Source of the DNA: an uncultured Clostridia bacterium
Lineage (GTDB): Bacteria; Bacillota; Clostridia; Christensenellales; Aristaeellaceae
NCBI GenBank assembly: GCA_934675735.1
Contig: CAKURR010000002.1
Coordinates: 1-64,000 of the forward strand
Direction of reading: 5' to 3'
Length of the DNA: 64,000 nucleotides
A program made the position numbers and the translations under genes. Under the pieces are notes generated by a model. The model was not told where the DNA came from. It did no database searches and saw only the letters and a program-made list of their open reading frames with translations. This document shows positions 18,272 to 26,196 of this stretch, in pieces; the first letter of the stretch is position 1; each line of letters opens with the position of its first letter.

Positions 18272-19675
18272 TTAGGCGTTCTTGCCCTTGATATACTCGT
18301 CGATGGCCTTCGCGGCATGCTTGCCCGCGCCCATCGCGAGGATAACCGTCGCGGCGCCGGTCACGGCGTCGCCGCCGGCATACACGCCTTCGCGGCTGGT
18401 CAGGCCGTCATCACCGTTGGTGATGATGCAGCCGTGCTTATTGGTCTCCAGCCCTGGCGTGGTGTGGCGGATGAGCGGGTTCGGGCTGGTGCCGATGGAC
18501 ATAATCATTGTGTCCACATCCAGCACAAATTCGCTGCCCTCCTTCACAATCGGGCGGCGGCGGCCGGAAGCGTCCGGTTCGCCCAGCTCCATCTCCACGC
18601 AGCGCATGCCGCAGACCTCGCCGTTCTCGTTGCCGAGCACCTCAATCGGGTTAGTGAGGGTCTTGAAGATGATGCCCTCTTCCTCGGCGTGCTCCACTTC
18701 CTCCTTACGGGCCGGAAGCTCTTCCATGCCGCGGCGATAGACGATGTAAACCTCTTCCGCGCCGAGACGCTTGGCCGAGCGCGCCGCATCCATCGCGACG
18801 TTGCCGCCGCCGACGACGGCGACCTTGCCGCTGTGCTTAATCGGGGTCTTGCTGTCCTCGCGATACGCCTTCATCAGGTTGATGCGGGTCAGGTATTCGT
18901 TGGCGGAATACACGCCCTTGAGGCTCTCGCCGGGGATGCCCATGAAGCGCGGCAGGCCCGCGCCGGAGGCGACATACACGGCCTCAAAGCCCATATCAAA
19001 CAGTTCGTCGATGGTAAGCACCTTGCCGATGACCATGTTCGTCTCGATATCCACGCCCATCGCCTTCAGGCCGTCAATTTCCTTCTGCACGATGGCCTTC
19101 GGCAGACGGAACTCCGGAATGCCGTACACAAGCACGCCGCCCGCCAGATGCAGGGCTTCGTAAATCGTGACCTTGTAGCCCAGCTTCGCCAAATCGCCCG
19201 CAGCGGTCAGGCCGGACGGACCCGCGCCGATGACGGCGACCTTGTGGCCGTTCGGGGCGGGCACTTCGGGGTGATCCTGCACATGCTCGCGGTGCCAGTC
19301 GGCCACGAAGCGCTCCAGACGGCCGATGCCGACCGGCTCGCCCTTGATGCCGCGCACGCACTTGCCCTCGCACTGGGTCTCCTGCGGGCAGACGCGGCCG
19401 CAGACGGCGGGCAGAGCGGAGGACGCGGTCAGCACCTTATAAGCGCCCTCCATATCCTCGTTGGCGACGCACTCGATGAACGCGGGGATGTCAATCTGAA
19501 CCGGGCAGGCGCTGCGGCAGGGCTTCTTGGGGCAGTTCAGGCAGCGCTTGGCCTCGTTCACAGCCATTTCATAGGTATAACCGAGGGCAACCTCGTTGAA
19601 GTTCTTGTTGCGAACGTTGGGGTCCTGAGAAGGCATCGGGCACTTCTTCGGATCCATATTGCGCGTGACGGCCAT
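18272..19675 (-). CDS. nfnB: NfnB-type large subunit of NADH-dependent ferredoxin:NADP oxidoreductase (GltD-like)
   Basis: 467 residues. The N-terminal domain has two [4Fe-4S] cysteine sets (C45, C48, C53, C57 and C92, C96, C102, C106). An FAD site follows (VAVIGAGPSGLTAAGDLAKL), then an NADPH site (VAVVGGGNVAMDAARSAKRL). It is homologous to the small glutamate synthase subunit, and automatic annotation may call it gltA. The FAD/[2Fe-2S] protein gene 1 nt upstream points to the NfnAB bifurcating transhydrogenase, which couples NADH, ferredoxin and NADP. No large glutamate synthase subunit is nearby. Confidence 0.88.
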   Translation of the reverse strand: MAVTRNMDPKKCPMPSQDPNVRNKNFNEVALGYTYEMAVNEAKRCLNCPKKPCRSACPVQIDIPAFIECVANEDMEGAYKVLTASSALPAVCGRVCPQETQCEGKCVRGIKGEPVGIGRLERFVADWHREHVQDHPEVPAPNGHKVAVIGAGPSGLTAAGDLAKLGYKVTIYEALHLAGGVLVYGIPEFRLPKAIVQKEIDGLKAMGVDIETNMVIGKVLTIDELFDMGFEAVYVASGAGLPRFMGIPGESLKGVYSANEYLTRINLMKAYREDSKTPIKHSGKVAVVGGGNVAMDAARSAKRLGAEEVYIVYRRGMEELPARKEEVEHAEEEGIIFKTLTNPIEVLGNENGEVCGMRCVEMELGEPDASGRRRPIVKEGSEFVLDVDTMIMSIGTSPNPLIRHTTPGLETNKHGCIITNGDDGLTSREGVYAGGDAVTGAATVILAMGAGKHAAKAIDEYIKGKNA

Positions 19676-19676
19676 G

Positions 19677-20519
19677 TTACTTGACCTCCTTGTTCATCAG
19701 GTTGCAGTGCGCCTCGCGGGCATGCTGTTCAAAGTCGCGGTACATCGTGCTGCGCTTCATGGCCTCGTCGAAATCGACCAGATGGCCGTCGAAGTCCGGG
19801 CCGTCCACGCAGGCGAACTTCGTCTCGCCGCCGACGGTCAGGCGGCAGCCGCCGCACATGCCCGTGCCGTCGATCATAATCGGGTTCATGGAAACGACGG
19901 TCTTGACGTTGTATTTCTTCGTAACGGCGCAGACGAATTTCATCATGACCAGCGGGCCGATGGCGATAACCTCGTCATATTCGTTGCCCTCCTGAATCAG
20001 GCGCTCCAGCGCGGCGGTGACCAGGCCCTTTTCGCCGTGGCTGCCGTCGTCGGTCATCATGACCATCTTGCTGGAAGCGGCCTTGAACTCGTCCTCCAGA
20101 ATCACAAGGTCTTTGTTGCGGAAGCCGACGATGGCATGCACCTCGCAGCCCTGCTCGTGCAGCTTCTTGGTCACGGGCAGCGCGATGGCGCAGCCCACAC
20201 CGCCGCCCACCACGGCGACCTTTTTGAGGCCCTCGGTGTGCGTCGCAACGCCCAGCGGGCCGACGAAATCATGCAGGCTCCGGCCCTCTTCCAGGGTATC
20301 CAGCTCCATTGTCGAGCCGCCGACAATCTGATAGATAATCGTAATCGTGCCGCCCTCGCGGTCATAATCCGCGATGGTCAGCGGAATGCGCTCGCTGTCC
20401 TCCAGCGCACGCAGAATGATGAACTGGCCGGGTTCCGCCTTTTTGGCGATAAACGGCGCATCAATCACCATTTTGGTGACGGTCGGGTTCAGGCGCTCTT
20501 TTTTGATGATTTTGAACAT
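19677..20519 (-). CDS. nfnA: NfnA-type FAD/[2Fe-2S] subunit of ferredoxin:NADP oxidoreductase
   Basis: 280 residues from ATG 20519, behind AGGAGG (an open frame further upstream has no ribosome site). An FAD-binding barrel at about 1-95 is followed by an NAD-binding domain (VAVVGGGVGCAIALPVTKKL). A [2Fe-2S] site near 225-245 has cysteines in MCGGCRLTVGGETKFACVDG. Length and order match NfnA/SudB/PyrK-like proteins. It is co-transcribed with nfnB. A sulfide dehydrogenase role is an alternative. Confidence 0.88.
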   Translation of the reverse strand: MFKIIKKERLNPTVTKMVIDAPFIAKKAEPGQFIILRALEDSERIPLTIADYDREGGTITIIYQIVGGSTMELDTLEEGRSLHDFVGPLGVATHTEGLKKVAVVGGGVGCAIALPVTKKLHEQGCEVHAIVGFRNKDLVILEDEFKAASSKMVMMTDDGSHGEKGLVTAALERLIQEGNEYDEVIAIGPLVMMKFVCAVTKKYNVKTVVSMNPIMIDGTGMCGGCRLTVGGETKFACVDGPDFDGHLVDFDEAMKRSTMYRDFEQHAREAHCNLMNKEVK

Positions 20520-20654
20520 GACGCTTCCTCCTGAATCAAACTCCGAATCACGTTCCTTCAACGCGCGGAACGTAAACAGCTTTATATATTCGACACAAAA
20601 TCGCGTTGCCCTGCATCTTATGTGATTTTTCTGTCCAACCCCATCATCAAGACA

Positions 20655-20679
20655 GGGGACGCCGGTTTTCAGCGTCCCC
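20655..20679 (-). terminator. Possible terminator of the iron alcohol dehydrogenase gene
   Basis: GGGGACGC and GCGTCCCC form an 8-bp stem, followed on the minus strand by TGTCTTG. The T tract is poor, so read-through into nfnA is possible. Confidence 0.45.
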
Positions 20680-20702
20680 CGAAGAATCAAATTGGGGTTT
20701 GA

Positions 20703-21920
20703 TTAGAAATCAACCTCGGTATCATAGTAGCAGCACTTGAGCAGCTTCTCCATCTCTTCCTGACTCGGCTGACGCGGGTTGGAGCCCGTGCAGGCGTCGG
20801 CGATGGCGTTCTTGGCGATTTCCGGCAGGCGCTCGAGGAACACGTTCTCCGGCACGAAGCCCTGCTCGCAGGGGTAGCTGTCCGCGCCGTAGTGCCCGAT
20901 GCAGTGCGGGATGTTGAGGTCGTCGTTCATCTTGCGCAGGTAGGCGATGAGCAACGCGACCTTCTCGTCGTCGTCCTTGCCGCCCAAGTGCATGTAATCG
21001 GCGATAACGCCGTAGCGCTTCTTGGCCGTCTCGTCCTTCGCGTTGAAGGCGATGACCTTCGGCAGATACATCGCGTTCGCCGCGCCGTGGATGATGTGCG
21101 CGCCGTAATCGGCAAACGCCGCACCGGTCTTATGCGCCATGGAATGCACAATGCCCAGCAGCGCGTTGGAGAACGCCATGCCGGCGAGGCACTGCGCGTT
21201 ATGCATGCTGTCGCGGGCGGCCATATCGCCGTTGTAGCTCGGCACCAGGTCCTTCATGATCATCTCGATGGCGTGGATGGCCAGCGGATCGGTGAAGTCG
21301 CAGTTCGCGGTGGAGACATACGCCTCGATGGCGTGGGTCATCGCGTCCATGCCGGTGTGGGCAACCAGCTTCTTGGGCATGGTTTCGGCCAGATCGGGAT
21401 CGACGATGGCCACATCCGGCGTGATTTCAAAGTCGGCAATCGGGTACTTGATGCCCTTGGAATAATCCGTGATGATGGAGAACGCCGTCACCTCGGTCGC
21501 CGTGCCGGAGGTGGAAGAGATGGCGCAGAAGTGCGCCTTGCGGCGCAGCTTCGGCAGGCCGAACACCTTGCACATATCCTCAAACGTGCACTCCGGATAC
21601 TCGTATTTGATCCACATGGCCTTGGCCGCGTCGATCGGCGAGCCGCCGCCCATCGCGATAATCCAATCCGGCTGGAACTTGGCCATCGCGGCCGCGCCCT
21701 TCATGACGGTCTCCACGGACGGGTCAGGCTCGATGCCTTCGTACAGCTCGACTTCCATGCCGGCTTCTTTCAGATACTGCTCGGCCTTGTCGAGGAAGCC
21801 GAAGCGCTTCATCGAGCCGCCGCCGACGCAAATCATCGCGCGCTTGCCTTCAAAGGTTTTCAGCGCCTCCAGCGCGCCCTTGCCATGATACAAATCGCGG
21901 GGAAGAGTGAAACGAGCCAT
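20703..21920 (-). CDS. Iron-containing alcohol dehydrogenase
   Basis: 405 residues, full length for the group III family. The N-terminal half binds NAD(P) (ICVGGGSMKRFGFLD, WIIAMGGGSPIDAAKAM, SSTSGTATEVTAFSII). The iron ligands lie in DAMTHAIEAY, GIVHSMAHKTGA and ADYGAHIIHGAANA. It most likely reduces an aldehyde to an alcohol as a fermentation electron sink; butanol or propanediol dehydrogenases are closest in feel, but the substrate cannot be told. It has its own promoter and a 5' region with repeated TTGAC words. Confidence 0.93.
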   Translation of the reverse strand: MARFTLPRDLYHGKGALEALKTFEGKRAMICVGGGSMKRFGFLDKAEQYLKEAGMEVELYEGIEPDPSVETVMKGAAAMAKFQPDWIIAMGGGSPIDAAKAMWIKYEYPECTFEDMCKVFGLPKLRRKAHFCAISSTSGTATEVTAFSIITDYSKGIKYPIADFEITPDVAIVDPDLAETMPKKLVAHTGMDAMTHAIEAYVSTANCDFTDPLAIHAIEMIMKDLVPSYNGDMAARDSMHNAQCLAGMAFSNALLGIVHSMAHKTGAAFADYGAHIIHGAANAMYLPKVIAFNAKDETAKKRYGVIADYMHLGGKDDDEKVALLIAYLRKMNDDLNIPHCIGHYGADSYPCEQGFVPENVFLERLPEIAKNAIADACTGSNPRQPSQEEMEKLLKCCYYDTEVDF

Positions 21921-21960
21921 AATCTATTCCTCCTGTTTCTTCGGGCTAAAGCCCCTCGGG

Positions 21961-22013
21961 TTGACTGACGCATACGGTTGACGTGAAACATTTGTTTGAC
22001 GTTTCTTTGTCAA
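21961..22013. repeat. Repeated TTGAC(G) words in the 5' region of the alcohol dehydrogenase gene
   Basis: TTGAC occurs at 21961, 21978 (TTGACG) and 21996 (TTGACG), and in inverted form at 22009 (GTCAA). The spacings are 17-18 nt for the direct copies. They lie between the predicted transcription start and the gene, a good place for a roadblock repressor or an RNA-level control. No Rex-type TTGTGA palindrome is present. Confidence 0.5.
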
Positions 22014-22024
22014 TCTCTGCGCGT

Positions 22025-22053
22025 ATTATACACCCGTCGTCTGATGTTGTAAA
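22025..22053 (-). promoter_or_regulatory. Promoter of the iron alcohol dehydrogenase
   Basis: On the minus strand TTTACA (22053-22048), 17 nt, then TATAAT (22030-22025) with an extended TG. The leader is about 100 nt. I see no gene between 21921 and 22313. Confidence 0.8.
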
Positions 22054-22313
22054 GAGGATTTTTGATTTTTTCTGTCAAACTCCGTGATTCTTTTCGGAAA
22101 TTCCACCGTAATTTTGCATTTTTTCAAACATTATCCCGCCTTTTGAGACTTTTTCGTTTTCCACGGATGTCAAATTTCAATCAATCGATGATTTCGCGGC
22201 ATTCCGATGCGGATATATAAAAGCGGGCTGAGCCAACTTTCACCATACGCGGCCGATTCGCCGCAATTTATCCGGAAAGTGAAAAAAACTGCGGCGCTCG
22301 ACCGCAGTTTTTC

Positions 22314-23021
22314 TCAGTCCCCCTCAATCATCCGATACCCCACGCCGACCTCGGTGAAGATATACTCCGGTTCGGCGGGGTTCTTTTCGATTTTTCGGCG
22401 GATATTTGCCATATTGACGCGGAGAATCTGGTTGTCATACGCCTTGTTCGGCCCCCAGATTTCGCGAATCAGGTAATCGTAGGTCAGCACGCGGCCCGCA
22501 TAGCGGCCCAGCAGCGCGACAAGCTTAAACTCGTTCTGGGTGAGGCCCGCGTCGCGGCCGTCGATGTACACGCGATATTTGTCATAATCGATGACCAGTC
22601 CGCGCGCGGTGAAGCGGTTTTCCTTGGCGATGCTCGCGTTGCCGCTGGTCGTGCGCGTGTGGCGGATGGCCGTGCGCAGCCGCGCCAGCAGCTCGGATGT
22701 GCCGAACGGCTTGGTGATGTAATCGTCCGCGCCCGCGTCCAGCGCGCGCACCTTCTCGCGCTCGTCCGTCCGCGCGGAGACGACGACCACCGGCATCAGC
22801 GACCACGCGCGCAGCTGGGTCAGCACATCCATGCCGTCCATATCCGGCAGGCCCAAATCGAGAATCACCACATCCGGACAATGCGAGGTGAGCATGCTCA
22901 GCGCTTCGCGCCCCGTGCCCACAATGATGGATTCATAGCCGTTTGCCTCCAGCACGCGGCGCATAAAACTGCAAATCGCGCGGTCATCCTCGACAATCAG
23001 CACTTTTCCACGTACAGCCAT
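22314..23021 (-). CDS. KdpE-like response regulator (OmpR/PhoB family)
   Basis: 235 residues. The receiver domain has phospho-acceptor Asp55 (VVILDLGLPDMDG), the acidic pair EDD near the start and the conserved Lys in TKPFG. The winged-helix output domain (GLTQNEFKLVALLGRYAGRV to VGVGYRMIEGD) closely resembles KdpE. It lies 3 nt after the sensor kinase gene. The kdpFABC potassium pump genes are not nearby, so the target may be another K+ system. Confidence 0.9.
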   Translation of the reverse strand: MAVRGKVLIVEDDRAICSFMRRVLEANGYESIIVGTGREALSMLTSHCPDVVILDLGLPDMDGMDVLTQLRAWSLMPVVVVSARTDEREKVRALDAGADDYITKPFGTSELLARLRTAIRHTRTTSGNASIAKENRFTARGLVIDYDKYRVYIDGRDAGLTQNEFKLVALLGRYAGRVLTYDYLIREIWGPNKAYDNQILRVNMANIRRKIEKNPAEPEYIFTEVGVGYRMIEGD

Positions 23022-23024
23022 CGT

Positions 23025-24134
23025 TTATTCCTCCCCCATCGGCAGCGCGAAGGATACGCACGCGCCGCCCGTCGCTCGATTTTCCGCTTTCATCGTGCCG
23101 CCGTGCGCCCGCACAATGCTCATGCACACCGAAAGCCCAATTCCCATGCTCCGCCGCCCGTCGCCGCGCAGCTCGCCCGCATGCGGAAACATCTCTTCAA
23201 ATAGCTTCGGCAGAACCGCAGGCTCGATGCCCGCGCCGTTATCCAGCACGCTGAAGCGCGCCAAACCGCCGTCCCGCCGAATGCGCAGCTCGATTTCCGT
23301 CGCGCCTTTCGCGTGCAGCACCGCGTTTTCCATCAGGTTGATGAGCACCTGCTCGATGAGCGTCGCATCCATCGGCACCATCAGCAGCTCGTCCGGCACG
23401 CTGACGCGAACTGGCAGCGTGTTGAAGCGCTTTTTGAACTTGCCCACCGCTTCCGCCGCGATTTCTTCCGCGGCCTGCGGCACTTTGTCGATTTTCACCG
23501 CGCCTTCGTTGAAGCGCGTAATCGAAAGAATGTTTTCCACCAGCCGCACCAGCCACTGCGCGTCGTCGCGCACATGGCCGATTAAATCCTTCTTCACGTC
23601 GTCGCTGAACTTGTCGTAGTTCTCCAGCACCGCCGAGGATGAGCCGATAATCGACGTCAGCGGCGTTCGTAAATCGTGGGAAACCGAGCGCAGAAGGTTC
23701 GCCTTCATCTTCTCCTTCTCCGCTTCGGATTTCACCCGCTCCTGCCGCTTTACCTGATCGGTCAGCATGCCGACGACCAGCGAAACCGCAAACATCGTTA
23801 AAAACGTCAGCGGGTAACCCGTGATGGTGAAGTTGAACGCGAAATACGGATAGGTGAACGCATAGTTCACGCCGATAACCGAAACCACCGTCGCCACCAG
23901 ACTGAAAATAAATCCGTCCGTCAGACGCGCCACAAACAAAACCGCCAGCACAAAGACCATCGGCACCGCGCTGTCGCTGTCGCCCATGTGCGTGAGCACC
24001 GTGCAGACCGCCGCCGCAATCGCCAGAATGCAGAGCGTGATACCCGCGTCGCGGATAAGCTGACACCTGCTCTGCCGCTTCGGGATGAGCATCTCCCGAA
24101 ACTCGGCCCAGTATTTTCGAAAGGTCGTCGGCAT
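23025..24134 (-). CDS. KdpD-like sensor histidine kinase lacking the N-terminal KdpD/USP part
   Basis: 369 residues, far shorter than full KdpD (about 900). It has four membrane helices (about 27-130, DUF4118 type), a short linker, HisKA with His153 (RSVSHDLRTPLTS) and a HATPase domain (NLMENAVLHAK, MGIGLSVCMSIVRAHGG). The cytoplasmic KdpD sensor and universal-stress-like domains are missing. The start follows AAGGAGG. With the regulator downstream it forms a two-gene system whose cue is probably membrane or ionic stress. Confidence 0.9.
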   Translation of the reverse strand: MPTTFRKYWAEFREMLIPKRQSRCQLIRDAGITLCILAIAAAVCTVLTHMGDSDSAVPMVFVLAVLFVARLTDGFIFSLVATVVSVIGVNYAFTYPYFAFNFTITGYPLTFLTMFAVSLVVGMLTDQVKRQERVKSEAEKEKMKANLLRSVSHDLRTPLTSIIGSSSAVLENYDKFSDDVKKDLIGHVRDDAQWLVRLVENILSITRFNEGAVKIDKVPQAAEEIAAEAVGKFKKRFNTLPVRVSVPDELLMVPMDATLIEQVLINLMENAVLHAKGATEIELRIRRDGGLARFSVLDNGAGIEPAVLPKLFEEMFPHAGELRGDGRRSMGIGLSVCMSIVRAHGGTMKAENRATGGACVSFALPMGEE

Positions 24135-24323
24135 GGAAGCCGCCCTCCTTTATCCAAACAATTGAAACGCCTTCAAGCCGCATACGCCCCTTGTGTGCGG
24201 CATCCCCATTATAGCATGCGCCGCTATCAAATTCACGTTAAGATTGCGGGAATTGTCCGCCTGCACAAAACAAATCAGCGAAACTTATCGAGTTGCATGC
24301 TTTCTTTTCGCCCGTAAACGTGC

Positions 24324-24370
24324 TATAATCGCTTCTGCTTCCGGCGAAGGGTTTCTGCCGGAGATTTTTT
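24324..24370 (+). promoter_or_regulatory. Possible -10 box and terminator-like hairpin before a small membrane protein gene
   Basis: TATAAT at 24324-24329 (weak -35) is followed within 15 nt by the hairpin TTCCGGC...GCCGGAG (24339-24363) and six Ts. A terminator this close to a start site could attenuate the small gene that follows. The upstream genes run the other way, so it is not simply their terminator. Confidence 0.4.
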
Positions 24371-24399
24371 GTCGTTTGAGAAAGGAAGCCGCAACCTGT

Positions 24400-24564
24400 A
24401 TGCCGCTTGTCATTGTCACCGTTTTGTTCATTCTGCTTTTCTCTTGCGAGGGCATTGACCATGCCTCCCGCGAAATGGATAACCAGCAGGCGCTGCGCCG
24501 CTACCACGAACATGAGCACACCACCCGCCCGACCAGCGACCATTATCTCGATATGCTGGGTTAA
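24400..24564 (+). CDS. Small membrane protein of unknown function
   Basis: 54 residues from ATG 24400, with AAAGGAAG about 11 nt upstream. Residues 1-16 are one hydrophobic helix (PLVIVTVLFILLFSC). A polar, His-rich tail follows (RRYHEHEHTTRPTSDHYLDM). Codon choice matches the GC-rich core genes, which supports translation. I know no family for it. The His-rich tail might bind metal; that is a guess. Confidence 0.55.
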   Translation: MPLVIVTVLFILLFSCEGIDHASREMDNQQALRRYHEHEHTTRPTSDHYLDMLG

Positions 24565-24578
24565 TTCGCGTTTCCCTC

Positions 24579-24607
24579 TTGACTTTGGGCGGAAAATTGG
24601 CTATACT
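24579..24607 (+). promoter_or_regulatory. Promoter of tRNA-Leu
   Basis: TTGACT (24579-24584), 17 nt, TATACT (24602-24607). The tRNA begins 17 nt after the -10 box. Confidence 0.85.
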
Positions 24608-24624
24608 GAATCTGTTATTCCCCC

Positions 24625-24711
24625 GCCGGTGTGGTGGAATTGGCAGACGCCCGGGATTCAAAATCCCGTGTTCGCAAGAACGTGCGGGTTCGACCCCCGC
24701 CACCGGCACCA
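24625..24711 (+). tRNA. tRNA-Leu (anticodon CAA), CCA encoded
   Basis: Acceptor GCCGGTG pairs with CACCGGC, the anticodon stem CGGGA/TCCCG carries loop TTCAAAA, and there is a long variable arm (GTGTTCGCAAGAACGT), as expected for a class II tRNA. The T arm GCGGG/CCCGC and CCA follow. Confidence 0.97.
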
Positions 24712-24717
24712 GATAAC

Positions 24718-24751
24718 AAAAATCCGAACCTGTTACGGGTTCGGATTTTTT
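24718..24751. terminator. Bidirectional terminator after tRNA-Leu
   Basis: AATCCGAACC and GGGTTCGGATT pair, with TTTTTT on the plus side and TTTTTG on the minus side. The stop codon of the convergent gene (24733-24735) lies in the loop. Confidence 0.9.
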
Positions 24752-25143
24752 ATTTGCCTCGCGTTTTCCTTGACCATCTTCAGGAATTTCGTCACCGCCG
24801 CGCGGTCGAACACAATCACCTTCTCGGTCTTGCTCTCACCCTTGTGCGTCGATTTGACAACCTTGTGCAGCTCGCCTGCGGGCACGTGCTCCAGCTCTTT
24901 TTTCAGAATGCGGAAAACCGTCTTTTTCTCCGAGCCTGCCACATCCAAGCTCCAGGCGACGTAAAGCCCCGGTTCCGCGATGTAATTCACCACGTATCGG
25001 TGCGACGGCGCGCGCAGCCGCGTCGGGCAGTGGTAGACGTATCCGCCGTAGCACTGCGCGTTCTGCTCGCCGATTTTGAAAAGCGCCGCGCTGTTCAGCC
25101 CCATCTGCCGACAGCAGGCGCAGAAATACTGTTTTCCGTCCAT
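24733..25143 (-). CDS. Uncharacterised protein with N-terminal cysteine cluster
   Basis: 136 residues, starting behind AAGGAG. The first residues hold cysteines in FCACC, with another at QCYGGYVYHC, a pattern that could bind zinc. The middle is rich in aromatic residues and the C-terminus is basic. I do not recognise the family. It opens the accessory islet to the right of tRNA-Leu and ends in the tRNA's terminator. Confidence 0.65.
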   Translation of the reverse strand: MDGKQYFCACCRQMGLNSAALFKIGEQNAQCYGGYVYHCPTRLRAPSHRYVVNYIAEPGLYVAWSLDVAGSEKKTVFRILKKELEHVPAGELHKVVKSTHKGESKTEKVIVFDRAAVTKFLKMVKENARQIKNPNP

Positions 25144-25261
25144 CCTGTGTTTCTCCTTCGCGCAAATCGCCCGCCTGCGATTCGCGTTGTATTGTTCTTT
25201 CCTGACGTATAGTATACCTCATTTGAGTTATATAAGCAATACATCATCCCACTGTTTTACG

Positions 25262-25293
25262 CCTCAACTGAACGGTAAAATGAACGGTTGAGG
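25262..25293. repeat. Inverted repeat reaching into the ribosome site of the XRE gene at 25303
   Basis: CCTCAAC (25262-25268) and GTTGAGG (25287-25293) are perfect inverted arms. The right arm runs into the AGGAG ribosome site (25291-25295). It could be an operator, or an RNA stem hiding the site. The word TGAACGGT is also repeated between the arms. Confidence 0.6.
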
Positions 25294-25302
25294 AGTTGAA
25301 TG

Positions 25303-25617
25303 ATGTTTATGAATACAAAACAGCGTCTCCAAGCGCTGATGGCCGAGCGGCAATGGAGCGAGTATCGGCTTGCGCTGGAATCCGGCCTATCGCAATCGAC
25401 CATTTCCAACATTTTCAGCCGAAACACAACGCCTTCCATCCCCACGCTGGAAAGCATCTGCAAGGCGTTCGGCATCACGCTCGCGCAGTTCTTTGCCGAC
25501 GGCGACCGGGTCGAACTGACCCCCGAGCAGCGGGAGATGTTCGCCAGCTGGTCCTCCCTCACCGCCGCGCAGAAGGAAGCCGTCGCCCGCCTGATTGACG
25601 TGATGAAGCATCCGTGA
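25303..25617 (+). CDS. Small XRE-family regulator
   Basis: 104 residues. A helix-turn-helix domain at about 5-65 (EYRLALESGLSQSTISNIF, TPSIPTLESICKAFG) is followed by a C-terminal helix pair (SSLTAAQKEAVARLIDVM). I prefer ATG 25303, which stands 7 nt from AGGAG; ATG 25300 and 25309 are also possible. The target is unknown. The inverted repeat across its ribosome site suggests self-control. Confidence 0.85.
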   Translation: MFMNTKQRLQALMAERQWSEYRLALESGLSQSTISNIFSRNTTPSIPTLESICKAFGITLAQFFADGDRVELTPEQREMFASWSSLTAAQKEAVARLIDVMKHP

Positions 25618-25619
25618 AT

Positions 25620-25645
25620 CCCTGTTCGCCCGAACAGGGTTTTTT
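25620..25645 (+). terminator. Terminator of the XRE gene at 25303
   Basis: CCCTGTTCG-CC-CGAACAGGG followed by six Ts, directly after the stop codon. Confidence 0.9.
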
Positions 25646-25758
25646 ATTGGGTTTCTTTCCGCCGTAAACCCCTTATAATATCCATAATATGATTCTAACA
25701 CCGCATTTGACCTGTGTCAACAACATTATGGGGTTCATACAAGGTTTATTCTGAAAAT

Positions 25759-25789
25759 AAACTCACCTACAATGAGGCGAGGTGAGTTT
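25759..25789. repeat. 10-bp inverted repeat covering the ribosome site of the XRE gene at 25791
   Basis: AAACTCACCT (25759-25768) and AGGTGAGTTT (25780-25789) are perfectly complementary, with an 11-nt spacer. The right arm contains the AGGTGA ribosome site and ends 1 nt before the ATG. Confidence 0.75.
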
Positions 25790-25790
25790 G

Positions 25791-26018
25791 ATGAAAGCAG
25801 AATACAAAAAGTATTACGAGCAATTCGGTCTGAACGTCGTCTATTACCGAAAGAAGAAGCGTTTAACCCAAATGAAGCTGGCCGAACTGGCCGACATTGA
25901 CCGAAGCCACATCAGCGCCATCGAACTGGGGAATGTCGGCGTGTCGTTCGACGTGATTTTCAAGCTCTGCGAAGTGCTGGATATCACGCCGAAACAGCTT
26001 TTTGATTTCAGAGAGTGA
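25791..26018 (+). CDS. Small XRE-family regulator
   Basis: 75 residues, a single XRE domain (GLNVVYYRKKKRLTQMKLAE, DRSHISAIELGNVGVSFDVI). The start at ATG 25791 follows AGGTGA; an in-frame GTG at 25782 overlaps that site and is unlikely. Single-domain proteins of this type are common as repressors of mobile elements. Nothing else of a prophage is seen nearby. The 10-bp inverted repeat over its start region suggests autoregulation. Confidence 0.85.
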   Translation: MKAEYKKYYEQFGLNVVYYRKKKRLTQMKLAELADIDRSHISAIELGNVGVSFDVIFKLCEVLDITPKQLFDFRE

Positions 26019-26044
26019 CGGCCGCTTCGGCACGCAGCATTTTC

Positions 26045-26082
26045 CGCCCATGGATAAAGCGCGAAACGCCGTTACATGGGCG
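26045..26082. repeat. Inverted repeat after the XRE gene at 25791
   Basis: CGCCCATG (26045-26052) and CATGGGCG (26075-26082) can pair around an inner GCG/CGC stem. There is no good T tract, so a terminator is uncertain. Confidence 0.4.
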
Positions 26083-26139
26083 TGCTTTGTGCAGCCTTTA
26101 ATTTTTCATTTTTGACAGAAGCCAAAAGCAATTCAACAC

Positions 26140-26175
26140 AAAAAGAGTGCTCCCCTCTCGGGAACACTCTTTTTT
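26140..26175 (-). terminator. Terminator of the YegP-like gene
   Basis: AAAAGAGTG.TCCC and its near-perfect complement form a hairpin with A and T runs on both sides, so it can work on both strands. Confidence 0.8.
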
Positions 26176-26196
26176 CTGTTCGTCAGTTTCGCGGCG

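Noticed and set aside
18272..19675. Call as glutamate synthase small subunit
   Set aside because: No large subunit nearby, and the partner gene encodes an FAD/[2Fe-2S] protein as in NfnAB. Homology to GltD is real, the function is more likely transhydrogenase.
21961..22013. Rex operator upstream of the alcohol dehydrogenase
   Set aside because: TGAAAC-ATTT-GTTTGA is only a loose match to the Rex palindrome and lacks the TTGTGA half sites.
25696..25724. Minus-strand TTGACA-N17-TAGAAT between the two XRE genes
   Set aside because: A good-looking promoter, but no minus-strand gene follows; the next genes to the left run the other way and end there.
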